Source: Candidatus Gastranaerophilales bacterium (GTDB taxonomy: Bacteria > Cyanobacteriota > Vampirovibrionia > Gastranaerophilales > Gastranaerophilaceae). Taken from it: 11,223 bases of DNA. Under the pieces are notes generated by a model. The model worked only from the letters and a program-made list of their open reading frames with translations, was not told the DNA's origin and searched no databases. Below, one piece after another: positions 1-4,920 of the stretch. Location: positions 1 to 11,223 of the forward strand of contig CALUTA010000037.1 of assembly GCA_944323585.1 (NCBI GenBank), read 5' to 3'. Both the position numbers and the translations under genes were made by a program. Each line of letters opens with the position of its first letter. The first letter of the stretch is position 1.

Positions 1-54
1 TCACCTCACAATCTATCCTGCTGAAATTATAAATAAAACATCAGCTAAAGACAA
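1..54 (-). promoter_or_regulatory. Leftward promoter and ribosome binding site for a gene off the left edge
   Basis: Read on the minus strand there is a TTGTCT -35 box (54 to 49), a 17-base spacer and a perfect TATAAT -10 box (31 to 26). A GAGGTGA Shine-Dalgarno-like sequence follows at 7 to 1. The spacing puts the transcription start near position 19 and a start codon a few bases outside the window. The gene is not visible, so its identity is unknown. The -35 box matches the consensus at four of six positions; the -10 box and ribosome binding site are what make this convincing. Confidence 0.6.
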
Positions 55-142
55 TATTTTTATATTAAGTTTACAAAGTTGTAATTGTCTTTTAATTACC
101 GGAAATTTGAGTATAATTTAAAATGCAAAAGAAAAACAATTA

Positions 143-160
143 GATTCTTCAGAATGACAT
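143..160 (-). repeat. Short dispersed repeat, shortened copy of the GTCATTCTGA type
   Basis: On the minus strand this reads ATGTCATTCTGAAGAATC. It matches both ends of the fuller copy at 4801-4830 but lacks its central seven bases. ATTCT and AGAAT can pair around a two-base loop. It lies in the gene-free stretch 1-260 downstream of the bioD-like gene. Repeats of this kind occur between genes in many bacteria; no coding or terminator function is apparent. Confidence 0.55.
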
Positions 161-171
161 AAAATAAAAAA

Positions 172-205
172 GCTGGATTTTTTCGGGCTTCGTCCTCAGA
201 ATGAC
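172..205 (-). repeat. Short dispersed repeat, GTCATT...AATCCAGC type
   Basis: On the minus strand the copy begins GTCATTCTGAGGACGAAG and ends AATCCAGC. The same start (GTCATT) and end (AATCCAGC) bound the copy at 4232-4263, and the first ten bases match the copy at 4803. Apart from this and the neighbouring repeat, the remainder of 55-260 is AT-rich and shows no gene. There is no convincing rho-independent terminator for the leftward bioD-like gene: the GGGC/GTCC dyad here needs a G-U pair on one strand and has a mismatch on the other. Confidence 0.55.
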
Positions 206-260
206 TGTTAGGCGGGGAATCTCAATACTGTTCTGCACGTTAATGGATAATTACAATATT

Positions 261-980
261 TTAGGCGCTGAGCTTTGCGATTTTTGCATTGAAAAGATTT
301 TCAAGGTTTACGCCTGAAAGTACATAAGAAATTAAATCATTCGGATTAAGGTTTGCAAGGCTCTTAACCTGCGGAAAAGCGCCGACAACCCTTGTGTCCG
401 TGTAACGTTCAATAAGTTTGGGTAAATTTTTGATATTTTCATCATCTGTTCTGTACGGGCAGTCAAAAAGTATTACTCCGCTTATCTTTACACTTCTGAC
501 GGAGGCGTGGTTAATCATAATCAATATATCGTTAAGGTTTGAGATAAAAGGCGATATAACAAATAAAAGCGGAAGGTTTAGAAGTCTTGCAAGGTCGATT
601 TCCAGAAGGTTTCCGTTAATAGGTGTTGCGATACCGTCGGTTCCGCATACAAAAAAACAGTCAAATTTTTCTCTTACACTTGTGTAATCTTCAAAAATTT
701 TGTCAAAACTTATTGTTACGCCCTCTTTTGCGGCTGCAACCATCGGGAGATCTTTGTTTCTGAAAAGATAACTGTAATAGGTTTTAACATTGTTATCCAC
801 GTGTTTTACATATAACAGATCCGGCACGGCAAGTTGTCCGTTTCTCTGGAAGCTTCCGGCATGAATCGGCTTGTAAACACCTGTTGAATAGCCAAGACTC
901 TGCATTGTGGCAGCAATTCCGGCTGTTACAAGTGCTTTCCCGTAGCTGTTTTCAGAACCTGTTACAAATACGTCTAGCAT
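261..980 (-). CDS. bioD: Dethiobiotin synthetase-like protein (BioD family, divergent active site)
   Basis: A 239-residue protein of the P-loop BioD fold (ATP-dependent dethiobiotin synthetases, which close the ureido ring in the penultimate step of biotin synthesis). The size fits the family. Visible landmarks are the N-terminal VTGSENSYGK phosphate loop (G8 to K15), YKPIHAGS with the catalytic-type K37, D54, and a GTDGIATPI segment near 113-121 where the family has its EGAGG motif. Several expected residues are changed: A16 replaces the usual Thr after the P-loop Lys, C112 replaces the Glu of EGAGG, and F replaces the adenine-contacting Asn after GVIL. It may therefore be a diverged or altered-function homologue. 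It starts 18 bases after xerD with an AGGA ribosome binding site, so the two are probably co-transcribed. No other biotin gene is in the window. Family assignment is fairly sure; the exact reaction is not. Confidence 0.75.
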   Translation of the reverse strand: MLDVFVTGSENSYGKALVTAGIAATMQSLGYSTGVYKPIHAGSFQRNGQLAVPDLLYVKHVDNNVKTYYSYLFRNKDLPMVAAAKEGVTISFDKIFEDYTSVREKFDCFFVCGTDGIATPINGNLLEIDLARLLNLPLLFVISPFISNLNDILIMINHASVRSVKISGVILFDCPYRTDDENIKNLPKLIERYTDTRVVGAFPQVKSLANLNPNDLISYVLSGVNLENLFNAKIAKLSA

Positions 981-998
981 AGCTAAATCCTAGCATGG

Positions 999-1865
999 TC
1001 AGCCGTTGATTGCAAAGTAAACTTCTTTAAGCCGTTTTTTGCTAATATGTGTATAAAGCTGTGTCGTCGAAACGTCGCTGTGCCCGAGAAGCTCCTGCAC
1101 TACCCTTAAATCCGCCCCGTTTTCAAGCAGGTGGGTTGCAAATGTGTGCCTTAGTGTATGAGGAGATATTGATTTATGGATTTTTTCTCCGAGTTTGTGG
1201 ATAAATGTATAAACTTCCTGACGTGTGACGGGTCTGCCGTCTTCCGTAAAAAGAAGATTTTTGGAAGTTATCCCGTGCTTTTGAAGAATAAAGTCACGTT
1301 CTTTTTCATAATTTTTTAATGCTTTCAGTGCCTTTGAACCTACCGGAACAATTCTTTCTTTAGAGCCTTTTCCTGTGCATTGAAGGTATTTGCCTGACAA
1401 ATCAATGTCGTTGACTTTTAAATTTACAAGCTCCGACACTCTCAGCCCGCATCCGTAAAGCAGTTCAAGGATTACCTTTTCAACTCTGTTTAAGTTTTCG
1501 GCAAGAAGAGTGTTTATTTCTTCAACGGTCATAACTTTAGGTAATTTTTTCGGAACTTTGGGTTGTTCAAGCGTAAGCGCCGGATTGGTGCGGCAAATCT
1601 CGTTTGCGCAAAGCCACTTGAAAAATCCTCTTAAAGAAGCCGTCTTTCTCATCACGCTTGTCGGGGTAAGTTTTTTGTCGTGAAGCATCAGAATATAGCC
1701 GTTTATGTGTGTTCTTGTGACTGATGGGAGGTCGTCGGCTCCTTTGGAGGCGCAGAAGTCTATAAATTCAGCCAGGTCACGTCTGTAAGCTTCAATCGTG
1801 TTTTTGGAAAGCCCTTTTTCTATTTCAAGATAATCCAGATATTGCGATAAAATTTGTAAATTCAT
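999..1865 (-). CDS. xerD: Site-specific tyrosine recombinase XerD
   Basis: A 288-residue tyrosine recombinase of normal XerC/XerD length. These enzymes resolve chromosome dimers at dif, acting in the cytoplasm with FtsK. Residues 1-85 form the SAM-like N-terminal DNA-binding domain (LEIEKGLSKNTIEAYRRDL). The catalytic domain follows from about 105 with all expected active-site residues: R142 (GCGLRVSEL), K166 (TGKGSKER), H236 and R239 (PHTLRHTFATHLL), H262 (LLGHSDVSTT) and nucleophile Y271 (QLYTH). The end, with YTHISKKRLKEVY, is typical of Xer proteins. The XerD rather than XerC name rests on overall resemblance; many species in such lineages have a single Xer. The ATG at 1865 has only a weak, distant AAAGAG upstream. 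It lies 83 bases after the kinase gene and 18 before the bioD-like gene. It is not flanked by integron or phage genes, which supports a housekeeping role. Confidence 0.9.
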   Translation of the reverse strand: MNLQILSQYLDYLEIEKGLSKNTIEAYRRDLAEFIDFCASKGADDLPSVTRTHINGYILMLHDKKLTPTSVMRKTASLRGFFKWLCANEICRTNPALTLEQPKVPKKLPKVMTVEEINTLLAENLNRVEKVILELLYGCGLRVSELVNLKVNDIDLSGKYLQCTGKGSKERIVPVGSKALKALKNYEKERDFILQKHGITSKNLLFTEDGRPVTRQEVYTFIHKLGEKIHKSISPHTLRHTFATHLLENGADLRVVQELLGHSDVSTTQLYTHISKKRLKEVYFAING

Positions 1866-1948
1866 TACAATAAAATTTACTCTTTTTTTCAGAAATTTTC
1901 AATATTTGTAACAAAATCCGCAAAGTGATTAAAAACTATTCGGCTTTG

Positions 1949-3355
1949 TTATTGCTTTGGCAGGGAAAATATAAATCTTACGTATTTGTTTGCTTCACTC
2001 TCAACTTTGATTGAGCCGTTGTGGGCATCTATAATTTTCTTTGCAATATAAAGCCCGAGGCCTGAAGCGAGTTTTTTGTGCTTGTCGGCATAGCTTACGT
2101 ATTTCAGAAAAATATCGTCAGGGTTTTTAATCTCAAGTCCTACTCCGAAATTTGTTATTGAGAAGATAAGATTTTGTTCGCTTTCTTTTATGTCCATTAT
2201 CACTTTTGATTTGGGAATTCCGTGTTCTATTGTGTTTATGATTAAATTGTGGACGACTCTTTTAATTTCAAGCTCGTCCATCATTGAGGAAGGATCTTTT
2301 GCGCTGCAATTGAGAATATATTTTATCTTTTTTTCTTCAAAAAGATATTTAGTGTCTTCAATGCAGTTTATGATGATATTTTTAAGCGAGCATTTTGCTT
2401 TTTGCAGAATAAGATTTTCATTTTCCGCCCTGTATTTTTGTGTAATATTTTCAACAAGATTTTTCATATATTTGGCGGCGCCGAGAATGTCCGTGATAAT
2501 TTCTTTTTGCAGGTCATTCAGTTTTTCGTGATTTTTGTTTAAAAGTTCCAGCGCACAGATTTCTGCATAAATAGGTGTTTTTAAATCGTGCGTAACCATG
2601 GCAAGGAAAGTTTCTTTTTTGTCATTGAGTGCATCCTGAAGCCGTTTTGTTTTCAGCATGTTATAAATCTGTGAACGAACAACTCCGACATCAAACGGTT
2701 TTTCAATATATGCGCTTGAACCTATATTGTATCCCATAATTTTGTTCTCGGCATCAGAAAGCGCAGAAATAAAAACAATCGGAGTTTCTGAATTTATTTT
2801 TGAACGTTTGATTATATTTGCAAGTTCAAAACCTGACATTTCAGGCATCATAATGTCCAGCAAAAATAAATCAAATTTTTCATTTGAAATTATTTTTGAT
2901 GCCTCAACAGGTTTGATAAATGTGGTGATGTTCAGATCTAATACTGACAGAGTTTCGACAAGAAGATCAATATTCATCTGGTTGTCGTCTACAATCATAA
3001 CTTTCAGACCTTTTAGGGAAGAATAGTTTGATATTTCCGGAGCTGTCATTTTGGACTCTTTTTGTTTGTTAAAGAAATTTTGAATAAGCTTCGGGTCGAC
3101 AGGATACGGAATAACATTTTTAACACCGTTGGCGTTTGCAAGAAGAATATTTTTTCTGGATATTTCGTTTGATGTAAGCCAGATTTCAAGGTTTGGGAAT
3201 TTTTTAATCAGCCGTTTTACAAGGTATAAATCTTTAAAATCTGTTTTTGCAATACAGAGTTTCTTTTTAGACAGTCCGTTTATATTTTCTAAATCCTTTA
3301 AGTTTTCAACGAAAATGAAATTTTCATTGTCAATATTATTTATAATTTCATTCAT
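1949..3355 (-). CDS. Soluble hybrid histidine kinase (pseudo-receiver, receiver, HisKA, HATPase)
   Basis: A 468-residue two-component protein with no membrane segment, so cytoplasmic. Residues 1-100 look like a degenerate receiver: the end, VIPYPVDPKLIQNFF, has the shape of a receiver C-terminus but lacks the usual Lys and phosphoacceptor Asp. A complete receiver follows (about 116-235) with acidic D123/D124, phosphoacceptor D167 in LLDIMMPEMSGFEL, S197 and K219 in EKPF. The dimerisation domain carries the phosphorylated His H256 (MVTHDLKTPI). The ATPase domain has the N box (HNLIINTIEH, N370/N374), a G1 box of NFGVG instead of the commoner DxGxG, and a G2 box GLGLYIAKKI. Receiver-before-kinase order fits kinases that accept phosphate from a partner. 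The input signal and output regulator are not visible; no DNA-binding domain is present. The ATG at 3355 has no clear Shine-Dalgarno. The gene is 99 bases downstream of the small exported protein. Confidence 0.88.
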   Translation of the reverse strand: MNEIINNIDNENFIFVENLKDLENINGLSKKKLCIAKTDFKDLYLVKRLIKKFPNLEIWLTSNEISRKNILLANANGVKNVIPYPVDPKLIQNFFNKQKESKMTAPEISNYSSLKGLKVMIVDDNQMNIDLLVETLSVLDLNITTFIKPVEASKIISNEKFDLFLLDIMMPEMSGFELANIIKRSKINSETPIVFISALSDAENKIMGYNIGSSAYIEKPFDVGVVRSQIYNMLKTKRLQDALNDKKETFLAMVTHDLKTPIYAEICALELLNKNHEKLNDLQKEIITDILGAAKYMKNLVENITQKYRAENENLILQKAKCSLKNIIINCIEDTKYLFEEKKIKYILNCSAKDPSSMMDELEIKRVVHNLIINTIEHGIPKSKVIMDIKESEQNLIFSITNFGVGLEIKNPDDIFLKYVSYADKHKKLASGLGLYIAKKIIDAHNGSIKVESEANKYVRFIFSLPKQ

Positions 3356-3454
3356 TCAATGATTATCTTTATAAATTGCAGGATAACAATTGCACAGGTG
3401 GGTAATCTTTGAAAGAAGCTAGTTAATATTGCGGAAATTCTGGAATTGTGAAAT

Positions 3455-4018
3455 TTACAGTGCTATTGTTCTGAAAATTGTATAATACCTGTAATTGCCC
3501 CAGTAAATTACAAGGGAAAGGTAGTTGTGGTCAAGATCCGTTGCCTCAAGATAAGTCTGCGGGGTCGGTTTTCTTTTTGCACTCGGGAAAATTCTTCCGA
3601 TAGTATCCAGTGCTTTTATATGAAGGCTTTGAGTAATTGTCAGTTTTTTCTGCGGGATGTGATCTTCATAGAATGTGACAGGAACAACTTCTCTGTCATA
3701 AACGGGAATTATATATCTGATTTTGCCGCTGTCTTTGAAGAGAATATACCATTGGTCTTTGTATTCTCTTGGCGTAAGCACGTAATATCCGGGTTCTATA
3801 GATATTGTCTTGAAGTAAATCGGACTTGAGAGCCTGAAAAGAGGGTAAGGCGACCATGTGGAACTCTGGGTATCATAATATTCACCGGGGTCAACATCAT
3901 GGATATATCTGTGGGTCGGAACTTCCAGATCTCTGTAAATCTGTTCGTAGTCAATGTTTTTGGCATTGACCGCCATACCTGTCAGAAGTATTAAAAATGT
4001 AATAAAAACTTTTCTCAT
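3455..4018 (-). CDS. Small exported protein of unknown function
   Basis: A 187-residue protein I do not recognise. It begins with a clear signal peptide: MRK, a hydrophobic run FITFLILLTGMAV, and a VNA cleavage site after A19, predicting export across the inner membrane. There is no lipobox Cys. The mature part is rich in Tyr, Pro and aromatic residues and looks mostly beta (repeated short strands such as YYVLTPREYKDQWYILF and YLSLVIYWGNYRYYTIF), with no other membrane helix. It is the first gene of the leftward series, 99 bases upstream of the sensor kinase, so it could work in the same envelope-sensing process, but that is only neighbourhood inference. The ATG at 4018 has no Shine-Dalgarno; a possible promoter lies almost directly against the start. 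The signal peptide position supports this start. Confidence 0.8.
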   Translation of the reverse strand: MRKVFITFLILLTGMAVNAKNIDYEQIYRDLEVPTHRYIHDVDPGEYYDTQSSTWSPYPLFRLSSPIYFKTISIEPGYYVLTPREYKDQWYILFKDSGKIRYIIPVYDREVVPVTFYEDHIPQKKLTITQSLHIKALDTIGRIFPSAKRKPTPQTYLEATDLDHNYLSLVIYWGNYRYYTIFRTIAL

Positions 4019-4024
4019 ACAGGT

Positions 4025-4052
4025 ATTTTAACGTTATTTTTATAAAAAGCAA
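4025..4052 (-). promoter_or_regulatory. Possible leftward promoter for the small exported protein
   Basis: On the minus strand TTGCTT (4052 to 4047), a 16-base spacer and TAAAAT (4030 to 4025) form a plausible -35/-10 pair. Only six bases separate the -10 box from the ATG at 4018, so a transcript from here would be leaderless or nearly so. That agrees with the missing Shine-Dalgarno, but AT-rich DNA gives such matches by chance. Confidence 0.3.
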
Positions 4053-4136
4053 TCCTTTGTCCGGAGGGAAAATGTTTCATTTTAACTGTTAAAAAACTTC
4101 GCAATTATCCCTTCACTTGTTTCGTTAAGCTTGCAG

Positions 4137-4155
4137 GTTGGGCTTTCAGCCCAAC
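4137..4155 (+). repeat. Small hairpin, GTTGGGCT family, copy 1
   Basis: GTTGGGCT (4137-4144) and AGCCCAAC (4148-4155) are perfect reverse complements around a TTC loop: an 8-bp stem with a three-base loop. It is related to the hairpins at 4198-4217 and 4282-4301. A T-run follows at about nine bases, too far for a standard intrinsic terminator. Confidence 0.7.
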
Positions 4156-4197
4156 AATGAAATTTTTAAATTGTTGATGTTACATCCAAGATAAAAT

Positions 4198-4217
4198 GTC
4201 GGATTAGTAAATCCGAC
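4198..4217 (-). repeat. Small hairpin, GTTGGGCT family, copy 2 (inverted)
   Basis: GTCGGATT (4198-4205) pairs perfectly with AATCCGAC (4210-4217) around AGTA. On the minus strand the element reads AGGTCGGATT...AATCCGACA, which lines up with AGGTTGGGCT...AGCCCAACA of copy 1. Three stem positions differ and all three are compensated on the other arm, so the pairing is kept while the sequence changes. Confidence 0.65.
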
Positions 4218-4231
4218 CTACTTCTGTTCCC

Positions 4232-4263
4232 GTCATTGCGAGCCGAAGGCGAAGCAATCCAGC
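4232..4263 (+). repeat. Short dispersed repeat, GTCATTGCGAG type
   Basis: This begins GTCATTGCGAGCC and ends GCAATCCAGC. ATTGC (4235-4239) pairs with GCAAT (4254-4258) and, inside it, GCC with GGC around GAA. It shares both ends with the copy at 172-205. Very similar GTCATTGCGAG...GCAATCC repeats are widespread between genes in unrelated bacteria (recollection). Confidence 0.6.
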
Positions 4264-4281
4264 TGATTAAAGAATCAATAA

Positions 4282-4301
4282 GTTGGACAAGTATGCCCAA
4301 C
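4282..4301 (-). repeat. Small hairpin, GTTGGGCT family, copy 3
   Basis: On the minus strand it reads GTTGGGC, six bases ATACTT, GTCCAAC: a 7-bp stem with one G-U pair. The 5' arm equals that of copy 1. It is in the same orientation as copy 2. Confidence 0.5.
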
Positions 4302-4309
4302 CGACTGCT

Positions 4310-4394
4310 AGCATCTCTTAGCAAAACGTTATCAAGGCGAGCATTGTTTGAGCGAAGTGAGTTTGCGAGCCTAAGGTTGAGCTTTAGAGATGCT
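4310..4394. repeat. Inverted repeat, 9-bp arms
   Basis: AGCATCTCT (4310-4318) and AGAGATGCT (4386-4394) are perfect reverse complements, 67 bases apart. The enclosed stretch contains a GCGAGC...GAGCGAAGTGAG...GCGAGCC segment with imperfect internal symmetry. This may be one unit of a palindromic repeat element. Confidence 0.5.
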
Positions 4395-4420
4395 TTTTGT
4401 CCGCATGTTTTCTTTTCTTG

Positions 4421-4544
4421 GTTCGTTCTTTTCTCCGCTTGGTTGTCGGCATTAAACGGGTCTACTCGGCAAGGCTCTTCGCCTTGACCGTTCCGCCCTC
4501 TGCCGACAATCCGTTTTGCACTGCAACAAAAGAAAAGAATGAAC
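4421..4544. repeat. Large nested palindrome, three paired segments
   Basis: Three pairings are stacked concentrically. GTTCGTTCTTTTCT (4421-4434) pairs with AGAAAAGAATGAAC (4531-4544) with one G-U pair; TTGTCGGCA (4443-4451) pairs perfectly with TGCCGACAA (4501-4509); and CAAGGC (4470-4475) pairs with GCCTTG (4481-4486) around TCTTC. The order and nesting make chance unlikely. Function unknown. Confidence 0.6.
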
Positions 4545-4595
4545 ATAATTTATAATAAAAATTATCAGGCTTGGGACACCCCAATAATTCAAAAT

Positions 4596-4656
4596 CTTCT
4601 TTGTTGTGTCTGCATATGGTACTTTCTTGTGCCGACAAGAAAGTACCGCAAAGAAG
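4596..4656. repeat. Strong hairpin with 13-bp perfect stem and outer 8-bp arms
   Basis: GGTACTTTCTTGT (4618-4630) pairs perfectly with ACAAGAAAGTACC (4635-4647) around the loop GCCG. Outside it CTTCTTTG (4596-4603) pairs perfectly with CAAAGAAG (4649-4656). No T-run follows on either strand, so it is not a standard rho-independent terminator. Confidence 0.7.
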
Positions 4657-4659
4657 CTC

Positions 4660-4792
4660 CCGACCTGAGCTTTACTCACTAATCAATTGTAACCGTTTCA
4701 CCCCAAGCAAGTGAACTCGTGCTTTGCACTCAAACAACACTTGCTCTGTTGTAGTGAAACGGAATATTGATTGTTCGCTCCGCAAAGGTCGG
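4660..4792. repeat. Long nested palindrome, up to five paired segments
   Basis: From outside in: CCGACCT (4660-4666) with AGGTCGG (4786-4792); AATCAAT (4681-4687) with ATTGATT (4766-4772); CCGTTTCAC (4693-4701) with GTGAAACGG (4754-4762); AGCAAGTG (4706-4713) with CACTTGCT (4738-4745); GTGC (4719-4722) with GCAC (4726-4729). All are perfect and nested in order, giving a structure of about 130 bases upstream of speB. It could be a palindromic mobile repeat or the structured part of an RNA. Confidence 0.65.
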
Positions 4793-4800
4793 CTGGTTTT

Positions 4801-4830
4801 ATGTCATTCTGAGCGAAGCGAAGAATCTCA
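4801..4830 (+). repeat. Short dispersed repeat, GTCATTCTGAGCGAAG type
   Basis: It reads ATGTCATTCTGAGCGAAGCG and then AAGAATCTCA; ATTCT and AGAAT are the pairing ends. It is the fuller form of the shortened copy at 143-160. It lies about 90 bases before speB, just outside the long palindrome. Confidence 0.6.
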
Positions 4831-4920
4831 TATTAAGTATTCAGAATTACCAATTTGTCTGTTGGATGATTTCGAATATTTTTGTAGTAAAATAAAAAAA
4901 GAGCAAAGGAGAAAGTATAA

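Larger units (their letters stand above)
4019..4920. other. Gene-free divergent intergenic region built of inverted repeats
   Basis: About 900 bases between the leftward exported-protein gene and the rightward speB carry no convincing gene. Open frames exist on both strands (4166-4546 and 4452-4679 minus, 4236-4487 and 4724-4927 plus). They overlap each other, lack family motifs and follow the repeat structure, so I treat them as chance frames. Instead the stretch holds at least nine dyad elements, listed separately. The promoters for both divergent units should lie at its ends. The middle (about 4310-4800) looks more GC-rich and less AT-biased than the flanks, consistent with inserted repeat elements rather than eroded coding sequence. 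No tRNA, transposase or known riboswitch was recognised. Confidence 0.7.

Noticed and set aside
999..1865. Tyrosine recombinase as a phage or integrative-element integrase
   Set aside because: Length, motifs and setting match housekeeping XerD; no tRNA, attachment site or other mobile genes are adjacent.
2190..3362. Plus-strand open frames inside the kinase gene
   Set aside because: They are antisense shadows of a gene with all kinase and receiver motifs and have no features of their own.
3379..3397. Resemblance of the sequence around GGATAACAATT to a lac-type operator
   Set aside because: Only a short half-site matches; there is no second half-site in the right place and no LacI-type gene nearby. 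Probably chance.
4137..4172. Rho-independent terminator at the GTTGGGCT hairpin
   Set aside because: The T-run starts about nine bases after the stem, and the hairpin is not just after any gene end on that strand. It fits the repeat family better.
4166..4679. Overlapping minus-strand open frames of 126 and 75 codons
   Set aside because: They overlap in different frames, follow the inverted repeats, have biased composition and no family motif or good ribosome binding site. Such frames arise from repeat elements.
4137..4830. CRISPR array
   Set aside because: The repeats differ in sequence and orientation, spacing is irregular and no cas gene is present.
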